Below are positions 37,045 through 47,974 of a stretch of 64,000 nt of DNA, in pieces. The position numbers and the translations under genes were made by a program. This DNA is from Sitta carolinensis (lineage: Eukaryota > Chordata > Aves > Passeriformes > Sittidae): contig JAVUNC010000005.1 in assembly GCA_032173965.1 (NCBI GenBank), forward strand, positions 1,550,001-1,614,000. The letters run 5' to 3'. Each line of letters begins with the position of its first letter. Position 1 is the first letter of the stretch. The notes below the pieces were generated by a model that was not told the DNA's origin, did not search any database, and was given only the letters and a program-made list of their open reading frames with translations.

Positions 37045-37278
37045 ATAGGACAAGGGGTGATGGCTTTATCCTGAAGGAGAGTTGATTTAGATGAGATTTA
37101 AGGAAGCGTTGTACAATTAGCTCGTGTTGTTCAGAGAGATGGTGGATGCACTTTCCCTGGAATCATTCAAGGCTGGATGTGGCTCTGAGCAACCTGATCC
37201 TGTCGGAGATGTCCCTGGTTGTTGAACTAGGTGATCTTTAGAGGTTCCTTCCAACCCAACCATTCCATGATTCTACTT
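37045..37278 (+). mobile_element. CR1 LINE 3' fragment
   Basis: GATAGGACAAGGGGTGATGG, ATTTAGATGAGATTTAAGGA, GGCTCTGAGCAACCTGATCC, then CCTTCCAACCCAACCATTCC and ATGATTCTAC. Confidence 0.8.
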
Positions 37279-39755
37279 TTCTGCCGTTCTAAGTCAGCTC
37301 ATCCCTCACCCCTCGGGTCCCTTGGTGAGCACAACCTCAAGCCAGGAGGACAATCCTGGAGCACCCAGGTGTTTCTGGGTGCTTCTATATCCCCTGTTTC
37401 CCCTGCCTGGACATTTCCACCCTTCACCCTGCTGTGCTGACTGACGTGTGCTGCGCTGCCCGTGTATCCCTGAGAATTCCCGCGTCTCCATCGTGCCTCC
37501 CATTGCCAAAGGGCAGCTGGCTCCCTCTCAAGAGCCACAGTGTGGGGAGGACCCGTGGGTGTCTCCAAGCTCTCCCTGTCTGGCCACAGTCAAAGGACCC
37601 TTTGTGGTGCTGCCCTGCACCCCCACCCCACAGCTCCCACCCTCGGGGTCACCGTGTTCCCGGCGGGATGAGCTCATCCCTGTGGGAATCTGGTCCCTCG
37701 GCCCCGTGAACGGATGAAGGGCTTGTATTCATCATCCAGCCTGTGTTGTGGTGCATCTGTCTCCATTCCATCCCATATTGCTCCCTGCCTCAGTCCTTGA
37801 GCTGTCTCACAGCAGGGTTTGTGCTCCAGGTCAGCTGCGTTGGGATCTTTGTGTCTGTTCACACACACGCTGCACTTCTGGGTATTTCTGAGGCAAAACT
37901 CTGAGTTTTCTGGGGTTGCAACTTGTCTGTATTATTTTTATCTATGGTTTGACCCCTGCTGAAGAGCTGACTCGATTTTAGGGAGCATTTTGTGTTTTGC
38001 TCATGAGCTGACACCTGTGCTCTCACATGTAAAAAATTATTTTCATAATTCTTTTTCATTTTGTTCCCTTAATCTCAGTCAGTACCACTGTGACCCAAAG
38101 CATCCATTTGCAGTCTCTGAATGAAACCAGGAGTGATGGCAATAACAGCCATAAATATTTGAAAATTAGCAAGTCCCAAAAATATTTGCCTTGGAAAAGA
38201 AATTCCACCAGTTTTGGAGAAACAGAAGCACCTGAGTGGCACTAGGATGACCTTTGAGATTATCCACTGGAATCATAAATAGGAGCATCCAGGAGCAGGA
38301 CCCCTTTTGTGAGACCTGAACTCTGGGAATATCAAACAGGGAATTGTTATAATTGTTATTTTCCATGAAGGACCTGGAGTGGCTCTACAGAGCACCCATG
38401 GCAGGGGTTGTGCCTGGGCATGACCCATGGATGAAGAGACTGCTCTGTTGCCAGTGGGACTGAAATCCTGCAGAGCTTGGGAGGCAGGCACAGAGCCTGC
38501 ACGGGCTCCTGTGGTGCAGGAGCAGAGTTGTCCCACCTTTGTCCCCTCCCTGTGGGCACTGGTGGCATATCCTTCCCTGATGGAATTTCATTCCCCCAAA
38601 GCTCTCACTCAGCTGGACAGAACTTGTAAGAGCCTGAATCCAGAAATTTGGATTTTAGATCTGGTGGCTGGAGCTTTCAAATGGCCTCTTTATTTGGGCA
38701 AGCACAACTTGATGCAGACATTGTCTTTTAGAAATGCCAGCATGGAGTTTCCTAAGACACACCTGCAGGTCAATGCCTTGAGTTGTACCCACCTTCATTT
38801 TCCACTGATAGAGGACATAGCACGATTTTTCAGGCTTAAATAGCTTTAATTTTTGGTTGCAGGGTTGGGGTAGAGTGGAGAACAAATATCCAGGGTCTGT
38901 GGGAGCAAGCGCATTCCAAATGTCTGGGTCTAGGGTGGCCACTGGCAGCAGAGCCAGGAGCTGTGGAGCAGGAGGAGCACGAGCAGCAGGTTGGGAGCTC
39001 TTGCCCTGATCAGCACAGCCCAGTCCTTGGTGGGGAGTGGACTGCAAAAGCCTCAGCCCCGTGCCATAGGTGAGTGCCAGCAGCCTGCTAATGGATTGCC
39101 TGGCAGGGCTGGTGGCTGAACACGGATGCTTGGCAGGCCATTACCTTGAAAAATGAGCTCTGCCGAGCTTGCCTTGTGTTGTTACAAACTAATGATTTGC
39201 ATTGATTAGCACATGGCTCATGAGTGTCTAATTTATCAATCAGGGAGCGCCGGGGGAGCGTGTGTAAACCATGCTCTCAAAAATGATGTCATCTGTCAAT
39301 GGGCTCCTGGATGTGGGAGCTGCACGTACCTGACACGCTCTCCCTGCTGAGGGAGAGGGACCTGGTCCTTCTCTTTCCTTCTGTTTCCAGCTCTAGAGCT
39401 GTTTCACTTTGGGACAAGCCCTGCAGTTCAGGTACAGCCTGACTGGACACACTTCAAGGTGTAATTATTAATTTTTATGGTGCTGGGAGCAGCAGTCAGA
39501 AAGCTGCTGTGTTAGGTGATGTCCGAGCCCAGAATGAAGGGTTTGGACAGAAGGTTGGTCTTTCACTTTGTCTAATTTAATTCATAATTCCATTGCAGCC
39601 AGGAGCATCTCTTGCTATAAATGTTAGTGGGGATCCAGTGTGGGATGGGACAGCAGTCCTGTGCTGTGGACTGGAAAAAAGGGGGTGTCTGTCAGCTAGG
39701 AATTTGTCTTTGGGCTTGAAGGACCCTCTGGCTCAAAGCAGGAGGCTTTAAGCTG
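37279..39755. other. Unique intron; no gene seen
   Basis: A CpG-richer patch at about 37435-37715 and a TAAT-rich patch at 39170-39320 (separate entry). No exon recognised. Confidence 0.55.
39170..39320. promoter_or_regulatory. Candidate conserved non-coding element
   Basis: ACTAATGATTTGCATTGATT contains an octamer-like ATTTGCAT, then CTAATTTATCAATCA and AATGATGTCATCTGTCAA. Dense POU, homeodomain and PBX/MEIS-type words without any repeat match. Inference only. Confidence 0.28.
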
Positions 39756-39995
39756 ACAAAGGGTAGATTTAGACTGGATGTTAAGGAGAAATTCTTGTCT
39801 GTGAGGGTGGTGAGGCCCTGGCACAGGGTGCCCAGAGAAGCTGTGGCTGCCCCTGGGTCCCTGGCAGTGTCCAGGCTGGATGGGGCTTGGAACACCCTGG
39901 GATAGTGGAAGGTGTCTCTACCCATGCAGGGGGTTGCAATGAGATGAGTTTAAGATCCCTTCCAAGCCACACCACTCTATGATTCCATGATTCCA
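39756..39995 (+). mobile_element. CR1 LINE 3' fragment
   Basis: AGATTTAGACTGGATGTTAA, GAGGGTGGTGAGGCCCTGGC, GAAGCTGTGGCTGCCCCTGG, GGAAGGTGTCTCTACCCATG and a CACTCTATGATTCCATGATT end. Confidence 0.88.
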
Positions 39996-40569
39996 GTGGA
40001 TCCCACCATGCTGGATCTGTGTCAGACAGTGACCCACCACGAAACCAGGACACCCAGTAGCTCTGTTGAGGCATGGTGACCCTCGTGCCTCCAGAGGACA
40101 AAGCAGGTGCCCACCAACACCTTGGCCCATATTTCTCTTGGACCTGCTGAAGCAGGAGCCCTGCTCTGTCCCCCTGTGCTGTGCTGGCTCTGCAGGGCTG
40201 ATCTCCTACCCAGCAGCCAGGCACGGCTGTGTTTGACCCAATTTCCCAGATTACACGAGGGGTCAGTGGGTGACTCCTGTGCAGGGATTAAACTCTGTGG
40301 CCCTGCCCAGTGAAGCCCCTGTGCCCCCTGCCAGCCCCTGGCCGAGGGTGTGCGGGGTGGGGATTACACTGCAGTGCCTGCAGATGATCAGGATTAGCCA
40401 GCAGTTACTCTAGGAAAGCTGTCTTCTTCCAAACCCTGTATTGCTGCTGGGAGAAAAGGCCCTGGGAGTTGTGTGACTGGAGAAGTGAGGGAGAGCCATT
40501 CTCCCTGGCTCTTGCTGTGCTGTAGGTGTAAGAAATGAGCCTTGTTTGCTGACAGCAGGATTTGTTCAG

Positions 40570-40628
40570 TGAGATTGGACTTGATGATCTTGGAGGCTTT
40601 TTCCAACCTTAATGATTCTGTGATTCTG
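40570..40628 (+). mobile_element. Short CR1 3' end
   Basis: TTGGACTTGATGATCTTGGA, GGCTTTTTCCAACCTTAATG and ATTCTGTGATTCTGT: the last 59 bp of a CR1 with two 3' octamers. Confidence 0.8.
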
Positions 40629-40805
40629 TCACATGAGACCTCCTGGACAAAAGAAACACAAACCAGTAGCCTGTTGGGATTGCAAGGCCAACCTGCTCTG
40701 CTGTCCCTTCTGTTTTGTGGTGTGCACTCAGGTGCACCCACATTTTGGGAGAGTGACTTTTACATGGGTGATGGAGATAGGACAAAGAAGAACCCTTCTG
40801 AAATA

Positions 40806-41028
40806 AAAGAAGAGAGATTTAGATTAGGTATTAGAAAGAAATTCATCCATGTGAGGGTGGTGAGGCCATGGCACAGGGTGCCCAGAGAAGTTGTGGCTAC
40901 CCCTGGATCCCAAGGCCAGGGCTTGGAGCAACCTGGGATGGTGGAAGGTGTCCCTGTCATGGCAGGGGGTAACCCTGGATGACCTTTAAGGTCCCTTCCT
41001 ACCCAAACCATTCCATGATTTCATGACT
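40806..41028 (+). mobile_element. CR1 LINE 3' fragment
   Basis: AGAGATTTAGATTAGGTATT, GAGGGTGGTGAGGCCATGGC, GGATGGTGGAAGGTGTCCCT and an AACCATTCCATGATTTCATG end. It carries a small internal deletion between CTGGATCCC and AAGGCCAGG, where GGAAGTGTCC is missing. Confidence 0.88.
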
Positions 41029-42669
41029 CTCCTGTCCAGATCAGCTCCCACCTCTGCTAGGAGCAGCTCCTGTCTTGGCTTTGGGTTCTGGACAGCACAG
41101 AGAGCAGGAGTTTCAAGAACGCTGTGAACCCCTGGTTTTCCAGGCTCCCACTCTCCATGTGGTTGGAGATGCTCTGAGATCTGTGTTTGGATGGGCTGGC
41201 ATGGTCCAGGCCAGCAGCACTTTAAACCATGAGTACAGAAGAAGAGAGAGGGCTGCTGGCTGCTGACTTAGGCAGGAGTCAAGGGTGCCTCGTGCCTTGC
41301 TTTTTCAATTAGCGTTTCTAAAGGCCTTTAGGATCCATGGATAGACAGGGCTATTGAAATGCCATGTTTTATTAGGAATTGATCTCCTGTTAATAGGCTT
41401 CAGGCAAATTAGAACAGATTATTTTACTGGAAAACGGAGGGAATGGGCAGAGCATGGAGTGTCACTTCCTTGTCTTTGCTGAGATCAATAGAGCTCCATC
41501 ATGCAGCCCAAATCAATGGAAAAGCAGGAATAGGTGACCATCAGAAGGGCCTGACATGAGATCATACACTGCCTGCTGTGTCCTTTCTCCCTGTCTGTGC
41601 CAGGAACAGCAGCCAGCAGTCCCGGCATCCTCTGGGGAACATTAGGTTCATAAACCAGGGAGGAACTGCTATTGGAAAAGCAATGAAGTATTAGTGGCCC
41701 CTGTGCACTCATAAGGCTCTGGCTGGGCCCTTCTCTGGCCAGCCTGGATTGATGTGCTGGGCTTCAGGGCTGCTTGGAGCTCCTGGAAATGGTGTTTGCA
41801 GATCCCTGATCCAATAGTGAGAAATGATGATGGTGATTTCAGTGAGATGCCCTGCAAGAAGGAGAGGCAGGGACAGCGAAGGAAGGATGCCAAAGGGGAT
41901 GGGGAGCACAAAGCTTGTCCTCCCACCTCTTGCTTTCCCTTCCCTACTTCCCGAGGCACTGCCACAGTCATGGTTGCTCCCTCACACCCAGGCAGAGGTA
42001 GCAGGGCCTGATTCCATAACCTGAAGGATTTTCCTTTTGAAATCCACCCTTGCAATCTTCCTGGCAGCCATTTAATCCCCTCCCCTGGGAACTGGGGCAA
42101 TTTCATGGCCAAAATAAAGCACCAGCATGACTTGAGCCAGAGCTGCTGGAGCAGCGGCTGGAAGCGCTGGGGCAGGACATGATGAATTCCCTGGAACTTC
42201 ATCAGCCCAGGGGCTGCTGACTCTGCACAAAAGCAGAGTGGTGGGGAGGGATGGCTTGGCTGAGCTTGCCATGGTTCACCAAGCTCCTCTTCTGCTTAGT
42301 TATTCATTTAATTATTTGTAATGACTCTCATCCACCCAGCGTCTGCTCCTGCCGCCCGCCTGGCTGGTCAGCCTGATCCTGCTCCCCACCACTCTCCCTG
42401 GATGGTTTTCAAGTGCTTTATACAGAGATATTAATTGAAGGGGACTTTATTTTAACTCTGGTGGGCCAGGAATGATACTCTAGGGCAGGAGGTGATGGTT
42501 TTAGAGGAGTAGGAAACAGCTGAGCCCAGTTGGCACAGTGGAAATGATCCTTTTTTTATTTTGCTGCCAGAGACCAGTCCAAGCTGCTTGGACAAATAAA
42601 ATAGAGGTTGTAGCAGGGGATTGGGATAGTTCAGTGTTTTTCTGAAGTGAGTCTGAACAGAATTTTGAA

Positions 42670-42785
42670 AGGACACTTTGCACTAGATCAGGTTCCAAGC
42701 CCCATCCAACCTGGTCTTGGACCCTTCCAAGGATGTGGCGTAAAAAACCTCTCTGAACCACCTGTGCCAGTGCCTCTTTCTTGAA
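42670..42785 (-). mobile_element. CR1 3' fragment, inverted
   Basis: GGACACTTTGCACTAGATCA, AGCCCCATCCAACCTGGTCT, then CCTCTCTGAACCACCTGTGC and CAGTGCCTC match the complement of the CR1 3' body. The terminal octamer end is lost. Confidence 0.7.
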
Positions 42786-43404
42786 TAAACCAAAACTGGA
42801 TGATAACTGCTCCAATCTGATTCAGTCTATGGGATCAGGCTTTGATGGGCCTGGAGTAAAGCTCCTGAAGTGCATCTCTGTGGATGCATTTTAGCAGGAA
42901 ATGTCACTTTATAGGAAAGAATAGAGGTGCTAACAGAGGCACGTGGCCCTCTCTGGAAGGCAGGTGTTTCCCTTGCTCTGCTGAGCTTAAAGATACAGTT
43001 TTTTGCCATAATCATGATTCATCTTCCAGCAAAGGCACCAAGTGCTTGTTGCTACCAATTCCTTTCATCCTCCAATCCCACTGCTCTTTCCTTGACAATT
43101 TTGAGTCCATCCCCCTGATTTGAAGGTTATTGTGTCCCTCTCTTTGCTAACTATGTGGTACCAACCTCTATGTCCCCCTTAGAAGTGTGATTGAGCCATC
43201 TGCCACCAACTTGCTGTGGAAACTGTCCTCGAGCATCAGCCTCCCGTGGATCCCTCAGCAGCTGGGGAGGCCCAGATAAGGCTGAAAACTGAGTGATGGA
43301 AGGTGTCTTCTACCTTCTTTCATCTAGCAGTCCCTTGGGCTGCTTGCCAGGATGCCTGTGGGTCTAGCCATGGCCAGGGTGGGGGCTCAGAGAAGGCCAG
43401 AGCC

Positions 43405-43600
43405 TGTGTCTTTAAAGATTAATAGTGTCGTTTGCTCATTAAGGAGATCGTTTTGAAGTCAGCGTTAGCCAGAACATTCGAGTGCAAGCATCTGTTTGCT
43501 ACTGGGAGAGGATATTTATTGTCTGATACTTCAATGGATGTAAATAAACAGCCAGCCCTAGATAATGTTCAGACAAACAAACAAACAGCTGCCAGAATGG
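43405..43600. promoter_or_regulatory. Candidate conserved non-coding element
   Basis: A repeat-free patch with ATTAATAG, GCTCATTAAGG, TGTAAATAAACAG (forkhead-like) and CCTAGATAATG. Its mixed composition, unlike decayed repeats, suggests constraint; unverified. Confidence 0.25.
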
Positions 43601-45373
43601 GTCCCTTGGTAGTTGACCTTCGGGAAGCATCATGCTGATGTTTTAATAGCAGCCGGCTCTGCAGAGCCAAGCCCAGGGAGTGAAGCCTTCCAGGAAGAAG
43701 AAGGATTAATGTGCAGCCTGAGAGTGCTGGGCCCTGGGAGCTCCCACATGTGCAGGGCTAAAGGAGGACAGGGCAGCTGAGCTGAGCATCCAGAGATCTG
43801 AGGGGTGTGCATGTCCAGGATGGACATTCAGGAGGAGGCAGCAGGTAGATGACCCTGTTGTGGAGGTGCTGGGTGTGTTTGTGGACTGTGGGTTGTGGTG
43901 GACTGAGCATTTTGAGACTCATGTGTGGTCCTGGAGCCCTCTCTGTCATTTGTTCCACTCCCTCTTGCCTTGCAGAGGAGCTCGTGGCTCACAGGCAGCT
44001 CCCAGAAGTGTTCCCAACTGGACTGCTAGTCAGGTTCTCATCCCAAAGCCCTCAAAAAATATCTTGGGTATGGGAATGCCCATCATTCACTCAGAAGAAA
44101 AATCCTTCCATGCCAGCACCCCAGCTCCAGGCGGGGCTCGTGGCTGATGCCAGCAGAAAAGAGCAGGAACAGAGGGAATGGGTGGCACATTCTTCAAATT
44201 CCCTGCAGTTGGAAACTTGGGGAGCTTTCTAAGCAGAGATTGTGTCTGTGTCCCTGACTTTAGTGGTGATCACCTGCAGGCTTTGATGAGAATGTTCCCA
44301 TTTTTCCTTCACAGAGTCTTTGGATTTTTTCACCAACCCAAGTGCCCTGGTTCTAGCTGGAGCCTGGGAGCCAGGAATAAATCTCTGAGAGAAAGTGCAG
44401 TTGTGTTGTCTAATTTTCTGGCCTTTTTCTGAATTTTCCATTTTATGAGCTACTGGATTTAACCAGAGAGAGGGATTCCTGCACTTGGAGCTGTTGGGCT
44501 GTGGGTGTGTGAGCACACGTGTGTGTGTTTGCACACGTAGGGTGCAACGAGCCCCGTTCCTCCTTCCCTCCCTCCCCCTCTGCAAAATAATGACTTTTCA
44601 GGCTATTAGGCCAGCAATAGCTGTTAAATCACTTCCGAGTAGCTCTGTATTCCTGGTGTGAAGCCTCTGCGATCTTTTACCTGCACCAAATGCACAGGGG
44701 AGATCCCTGGGGCTGTGCCTCCTGTCTCCATGGTTTGTTAACTCCAGCCGGCTGTTCCTCCAGCCTGCCTCGTCCATCTCCGAGCTCTTTCCCCTCTAAT
44801 GGGGCCTGGCAAAGGCTGAGGACAGTGACTGAGCCCTGGGGTGATAATTGGCTGCTTACATATCTGGAAGCCTGCAGATCTGACCCTGGTGGTGCTGGAA
44901 AATCAAGGTCAGAGCAGCGAAGAAGTGAGGTTTGTTTAGCACAGGGATCAGCAGAGAGTGAGGATGCTCTGACGGGAGTGAGAAGCCACGAGGGACTGGG
45001 GGGAGGCAAGAGGGAGCAGAAAAAACTCCCTGACTGCTCCCTGAGAGGGAGAACATGGAGCTGGAAAGCCTCAGTGGGAAAGAGGAAAAGGCTCCTGCTG
45101 TGGGGGCATTTGATATGCTGGGGGCAGAGCCCCAACAGGGAGCCTCCTGTGCTCCTCAGGCTGCAGCCCTTCCTGCCTCCTTCCTTTCCCCTGGCTGTCC
45201 TAAGGGGGGTAACTCAGCCAAGCCTGTTGGCTTCTTTGCCCTTGACCTCTTGGGTGATTTACATCAGTGCCCACTTCCAAGAAGGAAGACACAGAGGAGC
45301 TGAATTTCCCTGAGAAGGACCAAGGACATGAGCGAGCCCCTTGCTCCCAGGCAGCCAGAGCTGGTGGGAGTCA

Positions 45374-45733
45374 GGGATGTTCAGTGCTGGGCTTCAGACC
45401 CCAAATTCTTTGTGTTCCAGAGATGTTTAGTACTGGGCTTTAGGCCCTGAATTCTTTGTGTTCCAGAGATTCTCAGTGCTGGGCTTTAGGCCCCAAATTC
45501 TGTGTCTCAGGGATGCTCACTGCGGGCTTGAGGCCCTGAATTCTTTGTTTTTCAGGGATGTTCAGTGCTGAGCTTCAGACCTCAAATTCTTTGTGTTCCA
45601 GGGATGCTCAGTGCTGGGCTTCAGACCCCAAATTCTTTGTGTTTCAGGGATACTCAGTGCTGGGCTTCAGACACCAAATTCTTTGTGTTCCAGGGATGCT
45701 CAGTGCTGGGCTTCAGGCCCTGACCTCTCTGTG
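45374..45733 (+). repeat. 8-copy tandem repeat (46-bp unit)
   Basis: About 7.8 copies of GGGATGCTCAGTGCTGGGCT + TCAGACCCCAAATTCTTTGTGTTCCA, with substitutions in each copy (GAGATGTTTAG, GAGATTCTCAG, CACTGCGGGC). Copies differ more than in the 18-kb minisatellite, so this array is older. No gene is implied. Confidence 0.93.
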
Positions 45734-47283
45734 CGCTGATGTTGGATGTGTGCTGCTATCATCAGCAGCTCCATCAAGATGACAAATTAACTGCAAATCC
45801 TCCCTTGTCATTGGACCAGCCCAGCAGCCAAGGCCTGCACGTGCTCCCACTTCTGTGGAGTGTGATGGATCTGAGCATCCCTGAGTACCCTGAGCATCCC
45901 TGAGCACCCTCCACACCCTTAGCTGGCACAGAGAGCCCCTCTAACTCCTTTCTGCTTCGTTTTCCTTATCTTTCCTGGACAAATCATATTCTTTTGTTGT
46001 CCCACAGCAGGTGAGTACATCAAGGAAGGACAAAGATAACAATCTGTGTATCATTGCTGTCTTTTACTCATACAGACTTTCCAGACCTTTTATCATTCCC
46101 TCTCTTCCCTTCTCTCTGACTTTCCAATACAGAAGATGATTCAGGCTCAGTTTCTTGGCTGAGAGGTTGTTACAGAAGGAACAAGCTCAAGGACTGTGCC
46201 AGGGAACAGTGGGAACAGGTCTTGACACCATAAGTTCTCCACAGCTTGTTATTTCCTTTGGATGGGAAGGGTGCTTTTTGTTCAGCTATCCAACTGCAGA
46301 CTGGCAATCTTGGGTCAGGAAGGAATGGAGATTATAATGTGGGGCATGATGAAGATATCATACAACTTTGTTTCTTTTAGGGAAAGGTACTGAGGTGTTT
46401 GTTACTGCAGGATAGAACATTTTTAGAAAGTGAAGGGCTACATATGGGAAGCATAGGGAGATAAGGAACGTGGATGCACCTCTGAAACATAATCGTGGGG
46501 TTTGCTGCTGTACAGAGCCTCACAAGATTCAGGAGAACTCCTGAAAACAGCTATTTTATCATGACTTGTTCTATATTGAAAGATATTTCAAACCTCCTCC
46601 AGCTGCTTTTGAGCCCAAACTCTAGAAATTGTTTTTAAGCACGTAAAGCAAAGTCTGTTGTTTTCTGCGTTTTCTTCTGTATCACTGGATCATTGTCAGG
46701 GATAGACTGGGACTGTGTGTCTGCTTCCTCCTCATAATCCCAGTTATTGATGTCCCTAAGTGACACCCTCTTATGAGATGTGTCTGGAATCATAAGGTGC
46801 CACATTGGTGCAGGACTGATTTCAATACCTGATATCTGCAATCAGCAAGAGAAACAGTCTGTGTTGCACTGAACACTCTGCAATAATAAATTGCCCTGTG
46901 GAACATTAGCAATAAGAGCAATAATATTATCTGAGCAGCATTCGAGTGAGTCAAGTCCTGCAGATTTGTGTGGTTTTTTATCTTCTGCTCATCACCACCA
47001 CAGATCCTTCCTCTTGCCCATTTTGAGCATGGTAGATTTGTCCAGGCGGTGACAGGAGCACAGTGACAGTGCCAGATAAAAGCCAGCAGGCTCTGCATTG
47101 TTCTTACAGTGCTCTTGTGTTGATGGGACCAGCAGAAGTGATGAAAGCTGCTTTATCTTTTTGGTGAGGAGGCTGGGAAAAGTTCACTTTTTGTTGACAG
47201 TCATTGTTGCCCAAAAGACCTGGGACACAATACATTTGTCTAATGATTATTTTGTACATATAATATAAATAGATATATATTAC
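45734..47283. other. AT-richer unique intron
   Basis: Lower in GC than the flanks. It holds three GAGCATCCCTGAG-type units at about 45870-45910 and the possible minus-strand exon at 46635-46835. No known repeat was recognised from 45910 to the LTR. Confidence 0.5.
46635..46835 (-). other. Possible minus-strand terminal exon (unrecognised, 66 codons)
   Basis: Reading the minus strand, TTTCTCTTGCTGATTGCAG is a strong acceptor-like sequence. It is followed at once by an open frame of 66 codons ending in TAA at 46635-46637. The same frame is closed by a TGA just upstream of the acceptor, so openness begins where splicing would begin. The product starts ISGIEISPAP, continues through KRVSLRDINNWDYEEE, and is acidic and hydrophilic like a cytoplasmic tail, unlike the Pro/Ser/Cys-rich chance frames elsewhere. 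I do not recognise a family. It could be the last exon of an antisense gene nested in the plexin intron, a decayed insertion, or chance; open frames of this length are common in the window. Confidence 0.22.
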
Positions 47284-47681
47284 TGTGATGCCTTAGAGGC
47301 TGACTTGGAACACAGACTAGACAGAGCAAAAGGAAAAAGTAGGGATTTATTAAAAGGCCTCAATGGTCACACCTGGGAAGTGCAATAACCTGGCTGGGCT
47401 ACAGCCAGGTTGAATCCCAAATGGACAACTGATCACAAGGTTGATCCACACTTTGATAAGTTCTGGTCCATTTGCATACTGGAGTTAATTGTCCAATTAC
47501 AACCTCAGGTCACAAAGCCCCATCCTTCTTGTTTTTCTCTCTTTACTGTTTTTATGTTCTTGGACATGAAATTTGTATTCGTTGTCCAAGCTAGCAAAGG
47601 AATTGTTTTGTCTCCCTGCTCTGTGAAGAGAGCTCACCAACACTTAATATGAAATCCAGAACTGCACATTAAAGCAGCACA
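47284..47681 (-). mobile_element. LTR (solo), inverted relative of the 4.9-kb LTR
   Basis: Begins TGTGATGCCTTAGAGGCTGA, the complement of an LTR end CTAAGGCATCACA. It has a reversed AATAAA signal (GGGATTTATTAAAAGGCC) and ends near GCACATTAAAGCAGCACA. Motif order mirrors the LTR at 4915-5304. No retroviral internal sequence adjoins it, and I found no clear target duplication. Confidence 0.6.
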
Positions 47682-47717
47682 GAATCTGAAAAATATAAAA
47701 GCTAAAACTTGAGGCAT

Positions 47718-47907
47718 CAGCTGTGAGGGTGGTGAGAGAGAAGGTTCCTCAGAGGAGCTGTGGCTGCTCCTGGATCCCTGGAAGTGTCCAAGGCCAGGCT
47801 TGGAGCACCCTGGGATGGTGGGAGGTGACCCTACCCATGGCGGGGTTTTTGCAACGAGATGGCCTTTAAGGTTGATTTCAACACAAATCATTCTGTGCTC
47901 CTGTAAT
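47718..47907 (+). mobile_element. CR1 3' fragment next to the plexin exon
   Basis: CTGTGAGGGTGGTGAGAG, GGAGCTGTGGCTGCTCCTGG, GGAAGTGTCCAAGGCCAGGC, GGGATGGTGGGAGGTGACCC and an ATTTCAACACAAATCATTC end. It stops about 67 bp before the plexin acceptor, so the branch-point region is squeezed between it and the exon. Confidence 0.85.
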
Positions 47908-47908
47908 T

Positions 47909-47920
47909 ACTTGTTTTCAG
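47909..47920 (+). promoter_or_regulatory. Possible alternative splice acceptor, in frame
   Basis: ACTTGTTTTCAG is an acceptor-like sequence 54 nt upstream of the main acceptor. Using it would add exactly 18 codons (47921-47974) with no stop, starting WKEAKSS and ending VAAAQ before the conserved IRVDG. The preceding pyrimidines (TTCTGTGCTCCTGTAATTAC) lie at the 3' end of a CR1, so the insertion may have supplied part of the signal. Use of this site is unproven. Confidence 0.3.
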
Positions 47921-47944
47921 TGGAAGGAGGCAAAATCCTCATGG

Positions 47945-47974
47945 TCTCCCTCTGCTTTTGTTGCTGCTGCACAG
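47945..47974 (+). promoter_or_regulatory. Splice acceptor and polypyrimidine tract of the plexin exon
   Basis: A 30-nt pyrimidine-rich tract (TCTCCCTCTGCTTTTG, then TTGCTGCTGCACAG) ends in CAG directly before the ATC codon that opens the plexin reading frame. It lies only about 70 bp after the end of a CR1 insertion. Confidence 0.85.

Larger units (their letters stand above)
41029..45373. other. Unique intron; no gene seen
   Basis: One inverted CR1 (42670) interrupts it. The stretch 43405-43600 looks like a candidate conserved element. Open frames such as 44690-45313 (207 codons plus) overlap antisense frames and lack motifs. Confidence 0.55.
1..47974 (+). other. PLXNA4: Large intron upstream of the plexin exon (3' part)
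   Basis: Inferred intron. No other plexin-like exon was recognised in any frame here, so the intron preceding the 47975 exon is at least 48 kb. Long introns around the early sema-coding exons are typical of plexin-A genes. It is filled with unique sequence, CR1 ends, solo LTRs and tandem repeats listed separately. A short unrecognised exon could still be hidden in it. Confidence 0.75.

Noticed and set aside
45558..45782. Repetitive 74-codon frame with SAELQTSNSL-like units
   Set aside because: Product of the 46-bp tandem repeat.
46836..47283. Retroviral internal region beside the minus-strand LTR
   Set aside because: Sequence after the LTR has no primer-binding site of the usual TGG form and no gag, pol or env motif, so the LTR is treated as solo.
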